The notes under the pieces are model-generated. The model was not told where the DNA came from, searched no databases, and saw only the letters and a list, made by a program, of their open reading frames with translations. Below are positions 17,471 through 25,657 of a stretch of 64,000 bases of DNA, in pieces. Position numbers and translations under genes: made by a program. How positions within the stretch are numbered: the stretch's first letter is position 1; the number at the start of each line of letters is the position of its first letter. Source of the stretch: Patescibacteria group bacterium (GTDB lineage: Bacteria; Patescibacteriota; Patescibacteriia; 2-12-FULL-60-25); assembly GCA_028688515.1 (NCBI GenBank), contig JAQTXZ010000001.1:496001-560000 (forward strand), written 5' to 3'.

Positions 17471-17560
17471 TCTGCCGACAAACCACAGCCGATCAAAGCT
17501 TTAAAAACAAGCTTGATCGCAAATCTGCGATAAACGCGCTTTTCCCAAGGAAACACATAG

Positions 17561-17612
17561 CACATAACATGGAGCACACAACCCACGTTTGTTCCATGCT
17601 CCATGTTATGTG
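17561..17612 (+). repeat. Perfect 16-bp-stem inverted repeat in the nrdJ leader
   Basis: CACATAACATGGAGCA at 17561-17576 and its exact complement TGCTCCATGTTATGTG at 17597-17612 enclose a 20-nt loop. It would form a strong RNA hairpin 55 nt before the nrdJ start. There is no T-run, so it is not a standard terminator. Confidence 0.8.
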
Positions 17613-17667
17613 AATCCACTGGGAGAATTTCGCAGCGTCGGCGATAACAAAATTTACCCACCTTTCT

Positions 17668-20600
17668 ATGAGCCCACAGGCTAATTCTTCGGTTAGCAAA
17701 AATGCGACAAAGCAAACCGACGCCAACGTCAATACAGAGGCAATAATGACCTACCTCAAAACTCTAAAATCGATTCGCCGCAGAGACGGGCACATAGATC
17801 GATTCCAACCGGATAAAATCCGCTCAAGCGTCAGAGAAGCTTTTAGAACAGCCGGCTTTCAAGTCGACAAAGAAGTCAAAACAATAGAAAGGATCGTGGA
17901 ATACGTTACGCACAAACTAACGGTGCGTTTTGACGGCCACAGCGTTCCGTCTTCCGAGCATGTTCGAGAAACTGTCGGCGCTGCGCTGATCGATCTTAAC
18001 TTTCCGCAAGTTGCCAGAACTTATTTGCTTTACAGATTGCAGGAAGTACAAAACAGCCAAGAACCGCAATATGGCAACGGCATAAAATTTCATCGCTATT
18101 TGACCACGGAAGGCGTTCATCCTTACGACGAGCTGGATTGGGATGCGCGAGACGCCGTAATCAGCAACGAAAAAGGTAAAGTTGTTTTTGAGCAAAAAGG
18201 AGTTGAAGTGCCAAAGTTTTATAGCCAGACAGCCACAAACATCATTGTCTCCAAATATTTTCGCGGCAGATTGAATACTCCGGAACGAGAGACCTCGATG
18301 CGCCAGCTTGTTGACCGCGTAGCCAAGACGATCACCGGCTGGGGCCGTGTCGGCGGTTATTTTCAAACTACGCAAGACGCTGATGTTTATGAAGCTGAAT
18401 TGACGTCAATTCTCGTAAATCAACGCGCTGCTTTTAACTCCCCGGTCTGGTTTAACGTTGGCGTTAATCCGCATCCGCAATGCTCGGCTTGCTTCATCAA
18501 CTCCGTGCAAGATGACATGCGCTCGATTTTGCAACTCGCCGTGACCGAGGGCATGCTTTTTAAGTATGGCTCTGGTGCGGGTTCAAATCTTTCGACTCTA
18601 AGGTCATCAAGAGAAAATTTAGCGGCATCATCCGGCAAATCATCCGGACCTGTTTCGTTTATGCGCGGCTATGACGCCTTTGCGGGAGTGATTAAGAGCG
18701 GAGGAAAGACGAGACGCGCGGCTAAAATGGTCATCTTGAACATCGACCATCCGGACATCAAAGAATTTGTTTGGTGCAAAGCCAAAGAAGAAAAGAAAGC
18801 TCACACGCTGATTGACGCCGGCTACGATGGTTCGTTAAACGGCGAGGCGTACGAGTCGATCTTCTTTCAAAACGCAAACAACAGCGTGCGTGTTAACGAC
18901 GCTTTTATGCAGGCGGTGGAGAATGACGGCGATTTTTGGACAAAATTCGTAACCAGCGGCGAACCGGCGGAAAAATACAAAGCCAAAGATTTGCTGCGCC
19001 AAATCAGCGAAGCAGCCTGGCAGTGTGGAGATCCGGGCATGCAATATGATACGACGGTAAACGATTGGCATACTTGCTCAAACACCGACAGAATCCACGC
19101 ATCCAATCCGTGTTCCGAATACATGTTTTTGAATGACACTGCCTGCAATTTGGCTTCGATCAATTTGATGCGCTGCAGGACAGCCGACGGTCAGTTTGAT
19201 GTTGCGACTTATGAGCACATCTGTCGCGTAATCATAACAGCGCAGGAAATCGTCGTCGGTGCCTCGTCTTATCCTACGCCGGCAATTGAGCACAACTCTC
19301 ACGTCTTCAGATCTTTGGGTATTGGATACGCCAATTTGGGAGCGTTGCTTATGAGCATGGGTTTGCCTTACGACTCGGACGAAGGCCGCAACATGGCAGG
19401 CGCTTTAACTTCCATCATGACGGGCATTGGTTATGAACAATCCGCGCTGATAGCTGAGAAACTCGGCACTTTCGACGGCTACACAGCCAACCGCGAACCG
19501 ATGATGGCGGTTATGCAAAAACACCGCGAGGCGGCTTACAAAATCCCTTCCAACGGCGTGCAGCATCATGTTTTGGAAAGAGCACATACCGCCTGGGATG
19601 ACGCTATCGAACAAGGCGAAAAGCACGGTTATCGCAATGCGCAAATTTCTGTGCTTGCGCCGACAGGCACAATTGCGTTCTTGATGGATTGCGACACAAC
19701 CGGAGTCGAACCGGACATCGCTCTCGTCAAATACAAATGGCTGGTTGGCGGCGGAATGATTAAAATCGTAAACAACACCGTGCCGGAAGCTTTGAAAAAG
19801 TTGAACTATACCGAACAGCAAGTCCGTGACATAATCGATTGGATAGACAAACACGACACGATAGAAGGCGCGCCGCATTTGCACGAGGAGCATTTGCCGG
19901 TTTTTGACTGCGCTTTTAAAGCGGCCAACGGTACGCGCTCGATCAACTATCTCGGACATTTAAGGATGATGGGAGCCGTGCAGCCTTTCCTTTCCGGCGC
20001 AATCTCCAAAACGGTCAACATGCCAACGGATAGCACAGTCGAAGACGTTATGACGGTTTATATGGAGGGCTGGAAACTTGGTTTGAAAGCAGTCGCCATA
20101 TATCGTGACGGTTGCAAGCGCGCACAGCCTCTTACCACAAGCAACACGGAAGGCGCCAAAAAAGATACTGATGCTGTCTTATCAAAAGCAAAAGATGCTA
20201 TATCGCAAGCATTCAGCGTGCCCACGTCTAAGGTCGAGTCGGCTCCGATCGTCAGCATCTCGCAACCGTACGCACCGCGCAGACGCCGTTTACCGGACGA
20301 AAGACGCGCTATCACGCATAAATTCCAAATCGGCCCGCACAAAGGATTTATAACCGTCGGACTTTACGATGATGGAACGCCGGGAGAATTGTTTATCACG
20401 ATGTCCAAAGAAGGCAGCGTGCTATCCGGACTTTTGGACGTCTTTAGCACATCAGTCTCAATCGGTTTGCAATATGGAGTGCCGCTCAAAATCCTAGTCA
20501 ACAAATTTGCGCACGTTCGCTTTGAACCGTCAGGATTTACCGCCAACCCAAACATTCGCGTCGCCAAGTCAATTATTGACTACATCTTCCGCTGGCTGGG

Positions 20601-20892
20601 ACTTAAATTCCTCTCACCGGAAGAAAGACGGGCAATCGGCATTAACGTCGACACTTCTGCGACTGCGGAATTGCACATCGAAGAAGTTGCAAAAGACCAA
20701 TCTTTGACATCAGCAACAGAATCGCAGCAGTCCAGCTTGCTGGACTTTAGCCAAAGCAAAGCCGCAGGACTAACTTCAACATTCGACAACCAATCCGACG
20801 CGCCCGCCTGCGACACCTGCGGTTCCATCATGGTCAGAAATGGCGCCTGCTACAAATGCCTGAACTGCGGAGCGACAAGCGGATGCTCGTAA
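17668..20892 (+). CDS. nrdJ: Class II (adenosylcobalamin-dependent) ribonucleotide reductase
   Basis: 1074 residues. It reduces ribonucleotides to deoxyribonucleotides using a radical made from adenosylcobalamin, so it needs no oxygen. An ATP-cone (about residues 35-125, RRRDGHIDRFQPDKI) senses ATP/dATP. The catalytic barrel has FNSPVWFNVG, CSACFIN (first active-site cysteine, near 271), GSGAGSNLSTLRSS, NPCSEYMFLNDTACNLAS (near 481, radical cysteine region) and APTGTIAFLMDCDTTGVEP. The C-terminal 130 residues include a TSCP-like domain and a final CDTCGS...CYKCLNCGA knuckle, typical of NrdJ proteins and probably serving as redox shuttle or zinc site. The promoter has two NrdR boxes. MTYLKTLK at codon 27 is an alternative start. 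Confidence 0.96.
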   Translation: MSPQANSSVSKNATKQTDANVNTEAIMTYLKTLKSIRRRDGHIDRFQPDKIRSSVREAFRTAGFQVDKEVKTIERIVEYVTHKLTVRFDGHSVPSSEHVRETVGAALIDLNFPQVARTYLLYRLQEVQNSQEPQYGNGIKFHRYLTTEGVHPYDELDWDARDAVISNEKGKVVFEQKGVEVPKFYSQTATNIIVSKYFRGRLNTPERETSMRQLVDRVAKTITGWGRVGGYFQTTQDADVYEAELTSILVNQRAAFNSPVWFNVGVNPHPQCSACFINSVQDDMRSILQLAVTEGMLFKYGSGAGSNLSTLRSSRENLAASSGKSSGPVSFMRGYDAFAGVIKSGGKTRRAAKMVILNIDHPDIKEFVWCKAKEEKKAHTLIDAGYDGSLNGEAYESIFFQNANNSVRVNDAFMQAVENDGDFWTKFVTSGEPAEKYKAKDLLRQISEAAWQCGDPGMQYDTTVNDWHTCSNTDRIHASNPCSEYMFLNDTACNLASINLMRCRTADGQFDVATYEHICRVIITAQEIVVGASSYPTPAIEHNSHVFRSLGIGYANLGALLMSMGLPYDSDEGRNMAGALTSIMTGIGYEQSALIAEKLGTFDGYTANREPMMAVMQKHREAAYKIPSNGVQHHVLERAHTAWDDAIEQGEKHGYRNAQISVLAPTGTIAFLMDCDTTGVEPDIALVKYKWLVGGGMIKIVNNTVPEALKKLNYTEQQVRDIIDWIDKHDTIEGAPHLHEEHLPVFDCAFKAANGTRSINYLGHLRMMGAVQPFLSGAISKTVNMPTDSTVEDVMTVYMEGWKLGLKAVAIYRDGCKRAQPLTTSNTEGAKKDTDAVLSKAKDAISQAFSVPTSKVESAPIVSISQPYAPRRRRLPDERRAITHKFQIGPHKGFITVGLYDDGTPGELFITMSKEGSVLSGLLDVFSTSVSIGLQYGVPLKILVNKFAHVRFEPSGFTANPNIRVAKSIIDYIFRWLGLKFLSPEERRAIGINVDTSATAELHIEEVAKDQSLTSATESQQSSLLDFSQSKAAGLTSTFDNQSDAPACDTCGSIMVRNGACYKCLNCGATSGCS

Positions 20893-20897
20893 TACCC

Positions 20898-21045
20898 TTT
20901 GTCATCCTCGGGCGAAGTCAGACGTAGACCCGGGGATCCAATATTATTAATCGGTTTTTATTTTATCTTATTGGATCCCCGCATACGCGAGGATGACAGA
21001 AGGGGTTGGATTCCCGCCTCAACTAACCGCGGGAATGACAGAAAA
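20898..21045. repeat. Two palindromic repeats of the GGATCCCCG...GGATGACA family
   Basis: GGGGATCCAATA and TATTGGATCCCC form a 12-bp stem around an AT-rich loop (about 20934-20983), framed by TGTCATCCTCGGGCG and CGAGGATGACAG. A second copy, GGATTCCCGCC...CGCGGGAATGACAG, follows. They lie between nrdJ and cobO and could act as a transcription terminator. Confidence 0.75.
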
Positions 21046-21051
21046 GAACGT

Positions 21052-21600
21052 ATGGACGTTAATCACGGACAAATACACTGTTACACGGGCGACGGTAAGG
21101 GCAAAACCACCGCCGCCCTTGGACTTATCGTAAGAGCAATCGGTGCTGGTCTTAAAGTCGCATGGGTTGCTTTCGACAAAGGAGGGGATGACCACTATTC
21201 AGAAAGAAAAATCTTGCGCGAACGTTTTCCGGAAGTCGATCTTTTTATCACCGGACTAGACAGAATAGATCAAGCCACAGGAAAATTCAGATTTGGAGTT
21301 ACTGATGAAGATAGACTAGAAGGCAAGAGAGGATTGGAAATAGTACAAAAATTGTTCAATGATAAAACTCACGACCTGATAGTGCTCGACGAAATCAATT
21401 CTTCCGCAAAGCTGAGAATCATCAATGAAAATGAGGTTTTGGATTTGCTGCGACAAAGACCGGAAAACATAGAACTTGTTTTGACCGGTCGAGACGCGCC
21501 GGAGTCGTTTGTCGAACAGGCTGATCTTGTCTCAAAGATCACAATGGTGAAACATTACTTTTATAGCGGAATAAAAGCCAGACGCGGACTGGATTATTGA
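21052..21600 (+). CDS. cobO: Cob(I)alamin adenosyltransferase, CobO/BtuR family
   Basis: 182 residues. It transfers the adenosyl group of ATP to cob(I)alamin or a precursor corrinoid, giving the cofactor used by NrdJ. The N-terminus GQIHCYTGDGKGKTTAALGL is the modified P-loop of the CobA/CobO/BtuR fold. VAFDKGG, then IVLDEINSS (Walker-B-like) and VLTGRDAPE follow, all typical. It ends VKHYFYSGIKARRGLDY, the common family tail. No other cobalamin biosynthesis gene is present, so corrinoid is presumably scavenged. It starts at 21052, directly after the repeat, with no clear Shine-Dalgarno. Confidence 0.94.
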   Translation: MDVNHGQIHCYTGDGKGKTTAALGLIVRAIGAGLKVAWVAFDKGGDDHYSERKILRERFPEVDLFITGLDRIDQATGKFRFGVTDEDRLEGKRGLEIVQKLFNDKTHDLIVLDEINSSAKLRIINENEVLDLLRQRPENIELVLTGRDAPESFVEQADLVSKITMVKHYFYSGIKARRGLDY

Positions 21601-21604
21601 ATTG

Positions 21605-21613
21605 TGCTATAAT
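21605..21613 (+). promoter_or_regulatory. Extended -10 box for the 21624 membrane protein
   Basis: TGCTATAAT starts 5 nt after the cobO stop and ends 10 nt before the next ATG. Confidence 0.6.
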
Positions 21614-21623
21614 ATCGCCATTC

Positions 21624-22310
21624 ATGTTTCGCCTACCTAGCCTCATTTTGCCGCAAGCTCCGCTAAACGCTTGGTATTTAACGGCATACATAATATTTTC
21701 AATCTCCTTGATAGCCCTGGCTTTTTTTTGGATTTGGGCTTTAATCCACGCCACCAGAACGCCAAGAGCGTCGTGGAGCCAAAGACTCGTCTGGGGATTG
21801 TGTTTGCTAATCAACCCGACTGCGACCATTTGGTATTGGTGCATTTGGAAAAGATGGGCGTTCTGGTCCCTCTTTACTCCATTGCTCGGAACTTTTGTAG
21901 CCCTGCCTTTCGTCATACGTTCCATGATGACGAAAGCCGATGCAACAGCGCTTACCAATACGCTTTTCGCCATCGGCAGTAACAGCCTCGTCATCTTGGT
22001 TGCGGTGCTCTTGATTTATCCGATAGTCTTGCGATTGATGGTCGTTCTACATCTTTCCAAAAATACTGCACTGACCGCAATGGAGCGCAATGATTGGGTT
22101 TTGACTTTAGCTTTTCCGCTCATCGGTTTTGGGTCAGCATTGACCTACGCTGCGAAAAATCTAAAACCCTGGGCCCTCGGAAGCCTTGCGTGGCTGGTTG
22201 TCTTGGCGGCAACAGGCAAGATAATGATCACAAACATAACACCCGCGTTAATACCCGCGGGTGATGAAAAGCGTGAGGAGTTTAAGACTATTCGTCAAAA
22301 TCTCCCTTAA
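21624..22310 (+). CDS. Multi-pass membrane protein of unknown function
   Basis: 228 residues with about six hydrophobic helices. Landmarks are the aromatic segment IALAFFWIWALIHA, the basic turn RTPRASWSQRLVWG, TIWYWCIWKRWAFW, and later IVLRLMVVLHLSKNTALTAM. The C-terminal 20 residues are polar and charged. Its 3' end overlaps the acidic-protein gene of the opposite strand by 23 bp. I recognise no transporter or enzyme family. The start at 21624 is supported by the TGCTATAAT box. Confidence 0.72.
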   Translation: MFRLPSLILPQAPLNAWYLTAYIIFSISLIALAFFWIWALIHATRTPRASWSQRLVWGLCLLINPTATIWYWCIWKRWAFWSLFTPLLGTFVALPFVIRSMMTKADATALTNTLFAIGSNSLVILVAVLLIYPIVLRLMVVLHLSKNTALTAMERNDWVLTLAFPLIGFGSALTYAAKNLKPWALGSLAWLVVLAATGKIMITNITPALIPAGDEKREEFKTIRQNLP

Positions 22311-22611
22311 AACGCAGCGTTTCGCGCTCTGTACGATTGACCTGGTCAGCCAAGTCATCTAATGCGGCGAGAGGGTCTGTGATAACTTCTTCGAATTCTT
22401 CTGCGTCTTCTTCGTCGTCTGCAACTGCATTGACTTCGTCATCAACAGCTTCCTCAACAGGTTTAACATCGTCTTCATCCTCATCGTCAGTTTTTACGCT
22501 CATGCCTGCGGTGATTAGCTCGTCTTCGAGTTCTTCTTCCTCGCTGCCGTTGGTGTAGCCCTGCGGATCCCAATCGTCCGAAGGACCAAATGTAAATGGA
22601 AAGGGTGACAT
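22288..22611 (-). CDS. Very acidic small protein
   Basis: 107 residues from MSPFPFTFGPSDDW. About a third are Asp or Glu, in runs such as EEEELEDEL, DDEDEDD and DDEEDAEEFEE, so it is probably disordered in the middle. The tail DPLAALDDLADQVNRTERE could be helical. No family is recognised; acidic tails of this kind can mimic nucleic acid or bind basic proteins, but that is only a guess. The frame is open further upstream to 22698, but those codons look non-coding. It is convergent with the membrane-protein gene. Confidence 0.65.
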   Translation of the reverse strand: MSPFPFTFGPSDDWDPQGYTNGSEEEELEDELITAGMSVKTDDEDEDDVKPVEEAVDDEVNAVADDEEDAEEFEEVITDPLAALDDLADQVNRTERETLRFKGDFDE

Positions 22612-22724
22612 ATGATTGACCGTTAAGAACAATTTAATTTTTGTTGCGGGTCGATAGAAAGGGAGAATAATTAACCGACAAAACCTTGTCAAGTCCATGT
22701 AAAAACATGTATGCTATGCCAACT

Positions 22725-23795
22725 ATGGGAACATTAGAAATCGTCATATTTATCGGCTTGATAGCACTTTTAGGGCTTGTCGCCGTTATTTTGTTAAAAC
22801 TGGCCGGACTCGAAAGATCTGCCGCTCTACCGGCAGATACGCAAGGCCTTACTTTGATACAACAACAGATGGCTCATTTGCAGCAAGACTTGAGCGGACG
22901 TATGAACGAGACGAATCAGGCTTTTCAAGAACAGCATCGGTCAGTTTCCGGCATTGTCAGAGATATCACCGGCCACATGTCTAAAGTGGAAGAGATATCA
23001 CGCCAAGTTTTGGCAGAAACGACAGAACTCCAAAAACTGCAGCAGATATTAAAAAATCCCAAACAACGCGGAGTTTTGGGCGAATATTTTTTGGAAAACT
23101 TGCTTAAAAACGTGCTCCCTCCTGATAATTTTCAAATGCAATATCGTTTTAGCGATGGAGAAATTGTTGACGCCGCAGTCTTCGTTAAGGACAAAATAGT
23201 CCCGATTGACTCAAAATTCAGTTTGGAGAATTACAACCGCATGGCGGCAGAGGAAAATCCGGCGGAACGCGAAAAATTCGAAAAAGAATTCGTTAGCGAT
23301 TTAAAAAAACGCGTCGTAGAAACCTCAAAATACATTCGACCGAACGAGAACACAATGGATTTCGCGTTCATGTTTATTCCGCACGAGGCGATCTATTACG
23401 ATTTGTTGATAAACAGAATCGGATTGGCCGGCGAAGAAACGGAGAACATTATTCAACGCGCGGCTTCCAAATATCACGTACTTGTCGTGTCGCCGACTTC
23501 GTTCTTGGCATACCTACAAACCGTTTTACAAGGCCTTAGAGCGCTTAAAATAGAAGAAGAGGCACGAGAGATACAAAAACGCGTCGATGAGCTTAAAAAA
23601 CATTTGGGAGCTTACGAGAAGTACCACACAAGTCTAGGAAGCCACCTCCAAACCGCAGTCAATCAGTACAACTTAAGCTCGAAAGAATACATGAAAATCG
23701 ATAAAGACGTTTATCGCGTCACCGGATCCTCGAACAATCCACAAGTACCATTTATAGAGAACGGCGCGGAAGAACTTGCCAACGAATTAAAATGA
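22725..23795 (+). CDS. rmuC: DNA recombination protein RmuC
   Basis: 356 residues. An N-terminal membrane helix (about 3-24) is followed by a coiled coil (residues 40-110). The nuclease-like core of the RmuC family follows: KNPKQRGVLGEYFLENLL, then VPIDSKFSLENY (PD-(D/E)xK-like), FMFIPHEAIYYDLL and VVSPTSFLAYLQTVLQGL. A second coiled coil closes the protein. RmuC limits DNA inversions and is linked to cleavage or processing of DNA. The start at MGTLEIVIF is chosen over 22686 because a TGCTATGCC box lies 4 nt upstream. Its stop overlaps the start of the next gene (ATGA). Confidence 0.93.
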   Translation: MGTLEIVIFIGLIALLGLVAVILLKLAGLERSAALPADTQGLTLIQQQMAHLQQDLSGRMNETNQAFQEQHRSVSGIVRDITGHMSKVEEISRQVLAETTELQKLQQILKNPKQRGVLGEYFLENLLKNVLPPDNFQMQYRFSDGEIVDAAVFVKDKIVPIDSKFSLENYNRMAAEENPAEREKFEKEFVSDLKKRVVETSKYIRPNENTMDFAFMFIPHEAIYYDLLINRIGLAGEETENIIQRAASKYHVLVVSPTSFLAYLQTVLQGLRALKIEEEAREIQKRVDELKKHLGAYEKYHTSLGSHLQTAVNQYNLSSKEYMKIDKDVYRVTGSSNNPQVPFIENGAEELANELK

Positions 23796-24412
23796 AACTC
23801 ACGATCGATAAAAAAGCCGCGCGTTACGCAGTCTCGACGTTAATCGCCGGGACGCTTTTTATTGCCGTCATCATAGTCAATGTCCGCTACAGTTATCGCA
23901 ATTTGATCTACTCGCAATCTGCCGTCCCGCAAAAACCGACGATTATCGTGCTCGGCGCAGCGCTTAAACCAAACGGCCAGCCTTCGGACGCGCTCTTGGA
24001 CCGCCTTCAAGTCGGACTCGACCTTTATCTCGAGCAGAAAGGCGATCGCATCCTCGTCACAGGAGACAACGGTGCATTCCACACCAACGAAGTCGCGGCC
24101 ATGAAAGATTTTCTGATTGACAACGGCGTTAGAGACATCGATGTTTTGACGGACGGCCGAGGCTATCGTACGCACGAAAGCTGCAAGCGCGCAAAAGAGG
24201 AATTCAATATCACACAGGCAATCATCGTAACGCAAAACTTTCACCTGCCGCGCGCTTTGTATCTTTGCAATAAAATGGGAGTCAACTCCGTCGGCGTAAG
24301 CGCGGATTTGCACACATATCGCGACATAATACGGAACGTCGCACGCGACTGGCTGGCCAGCTTTAAAGCATGGATAGATATTGATATTTGGACGCCGCGG
24401 CCGCCGGTATAA
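23792..24412 (+). CDS. SanA/YdcF-like DUF218 membrane protein
   Basis: 206 residues. One N-terminal transmembrane helix (about 12-33) is followed by a DUF218 domain: IIVLGAALKPNGQPSDALLD, ILVTGDNGAFHTNEVAAMK, DGRGYRTHESCKRAKEEF, VTQNFHLPRALYLCNKMG and VSADLHTYRD. This is the SanA subgroup (Escherichia SanA supports the envelope barrier). The biochemical activity of the family is uncertain. It is translationally coupled to rmuC through a 4-nt overlap. Confidence 0.9.
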   Translation: MKLTIDKKAARYAVSTLIAGTLFIAVIIVNVRYSYRNLIYSQSAVPQKPTIIVLGAALKPNGQPSDALLDRLQVGLDLYLEQKGDRILVTGDNGAFHTNEVAAMKDFLIDNGVRDIDVLTDGRGYRTHESCKRAKEEFNITQAIIVTQNFHLPRALYLCNKMGVNSVGVSADLHTYRDIIRNVARDWLASFKAWIDIDIWTPRPPV

Positions 24413-24413
24413 T
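24408..24413 (+). promoter_or_regulatory. -10 box before the DUF3800 gene
   Basis: TATAAT preceded by CGG lies 12 nt before the ATG at 24426, overlapping the end of the SanA-like gene. The -35 is unclear. Confidence 0.5.
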
Positions 24414-24425
24414 TTAATCAGACAC

Positions 24426-25152
24426 ATGGGACAAACTCTCTACATTTTTATAGATGAATCCGGAAACTTTGATTTTAGTCCAAGAGGTACGAAATATTTT
24501 GTTCTTACATCAGTAGCTACAATCGAACCGGCCAAGGGAAGAGAGGCCTTCATAAAATTAAAATACAATCTGCTGACAGAAAGAAAGCAATGTGCAGGAT
24601 TTTTTCCACGCCACGGAGGATGCACAGGCCATTCGGGATCGTGTGTTTGACATGATAGAAAAAACTGACGGTTTTGTCGTCGACTCAATTGTAGTACAAA
24701 AAAATAAAACAAATCCCAGTCTCATTGAGACTTTTGATTTAAATCCAGACAAAAACGGCAATGTAAACTTCCGATCCATAAAAACCGTCAAAACCGAAGA
24801 AGAATTCTACAGAATGGTTTCCAATACTCTATTAAAATACACATTCAGACATTATGGAAATCACACGCAGATTGAACAAGTTGTGGTCGTGCTAGGCGCA
24901 CTTTTTACAAAAAACAAGCAAGAGTATATTCTAAAAAATTTGAAAAAATATTTGAAAGAGAATTTTGGTAAACCCTTCTTTATTTATTTCCACCGCGTGC
25001 AATGCGACATTAATTGTCAGATTGCAGATTATTGCGGATGGGCGATATATGTAAATTGGGAGAGAGATGAAACTCGTCCGCTTGAAACAATCAAAGGAAA
25101 AGTCAAAAGCATGTTCGATATTTTTAAAACCGGAAAGACAGAATACTACTAA
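24426..25152 (+). pseudogene. DUF3800 protein interrupted by a one-base frameshift
   Basis: The 5' part encodes MGQTLYIFIDESGNFDF, the DUF3800 opening with its acidic DESG motif (an RNase H-like fold is proposed for this family). The frame is lost at a run of six T at 24600-24605. Removing one T joins it exactly to the second open frame and restores GFFHATEDAQAIRDRVF, the family's conserved FHATED motif. The 3' part continues to 25152 with the basic, aromatic C-terminal half. A restored protein would have 241 residues, close to family length. It may be a real pseudogene, a phase-variable or slippage-decoded gene, or an assembly error. The 3' part also has a GTG at 24592. Confidence 0.85.
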
Positions 25153-25163
25153 AAACAAATGAC

Positions 25164-25220
25164 CACCCTGCCTATTCCTTTCGGAAAGAGCCCGAGGGCT
25201 CTTATTGGCAAGGTGGAACC
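25164..25220. repeat. Nested inverted repeat in the gap after DUF3800
   Basis: CCACCCTGCC and GGCAAGGTGG pair at the outside, with AGAGCCC-GA-GGGCTCT and TCCTTTCGGA hairpins inside. There is no T-run. No tRNA or known riboswitch is recognised. Confidence 0.55.
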
Positions 25221-25274
25221 TTTGATTGAAGTATAAACCAGTTGACGGTACTAAGCAAACTCAAATGATGCGCA

Positions 25275-25302
25275 CAAAAAAACAGGGCCTAGCCGGCTCC
25301 TG
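25275..25302 (-). terminator. Terminator of the 25303 gene
   Basis: On the minus strand the stop is followed by CAGG...CCTG with an inner AGCCGGCT, then TTTTTTTG. Confidence 0.55.
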
Positions 25303-25593
25303 CTACGAAAGAGGGATGATCTGGTCGATATGAATATCAACGACATTCTCGTACTCATGTCTTGTTCCGCCCGGTTCCTGGTAAAAAGGCCGAGGCAGAG
25401 TGCCTTCGTGATCGCGAAGGCCGAGTTTGTTATTCAGGTCATTGCCCGTGATGGATTCCAAGCTGGCAATTTCCTTTATCACCAACGACTGCCTTGAACA
25501 TTTTAAATCACTCCATTTAAATGTTAACGTCCAATGCGCTGTATACAGAACAGCAATCCTCAAACTGGGCGGTTTGCGGTATTCGTCGGACAT
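25303..25593 (-). CDS. Hypothetical small protein with strong Shine-Dalgarno
   Basis: 96 residues. AAAGGAGG lies 5 nt before the ATG, a near-perfect ribosome-binding site that makes the frame credible. The sequence begins MSDEYRKPPSLRIAVLYTAH, includes HWTLTFKWSDLKCSRQSLV, and ends YENVVDIHIDQIIPLS. The HIDQIIPLS end recalls HNH-type wording but the full motif is absent. No family is recognised. It is transcribed divergently from alkD, with 64 bp between the starts, and is followed by a terminator. It belongs to the Shine-Dalgarno-led orphan group. Confidence 0.68.
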   Translation of the reverse strand: MSDEYRKPPSLRIAVLYTAHWTLTFKWSDLKCSRQSLVIKEIASLESITGNDLNNKLGLRDHEGTLPRPFYQEPGGTRHEYENVVDIHIDQIIPLS

Positions 25594-25657
25594 GACAACC
25601 TCCTTTTGGGCCGTGAGAGTCTATCCCAATGTACTGCCCGGATGTTATCATTAATCC

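Noticed and set aside
20898-21051. N-terminal extension of cobO read through the repeat
   Set aside because: The codons are repeat DNA; the family N-terminus (GQIHCYTGDGKGKTT) starts just after 21052.
25240-25302. Possible tRNA or riboswitch between DUF3800 and alkD
   Set aside because: No cloverleaf can be drawn and no riboswitch core is recognised; only a terminator and hairpins are supported.
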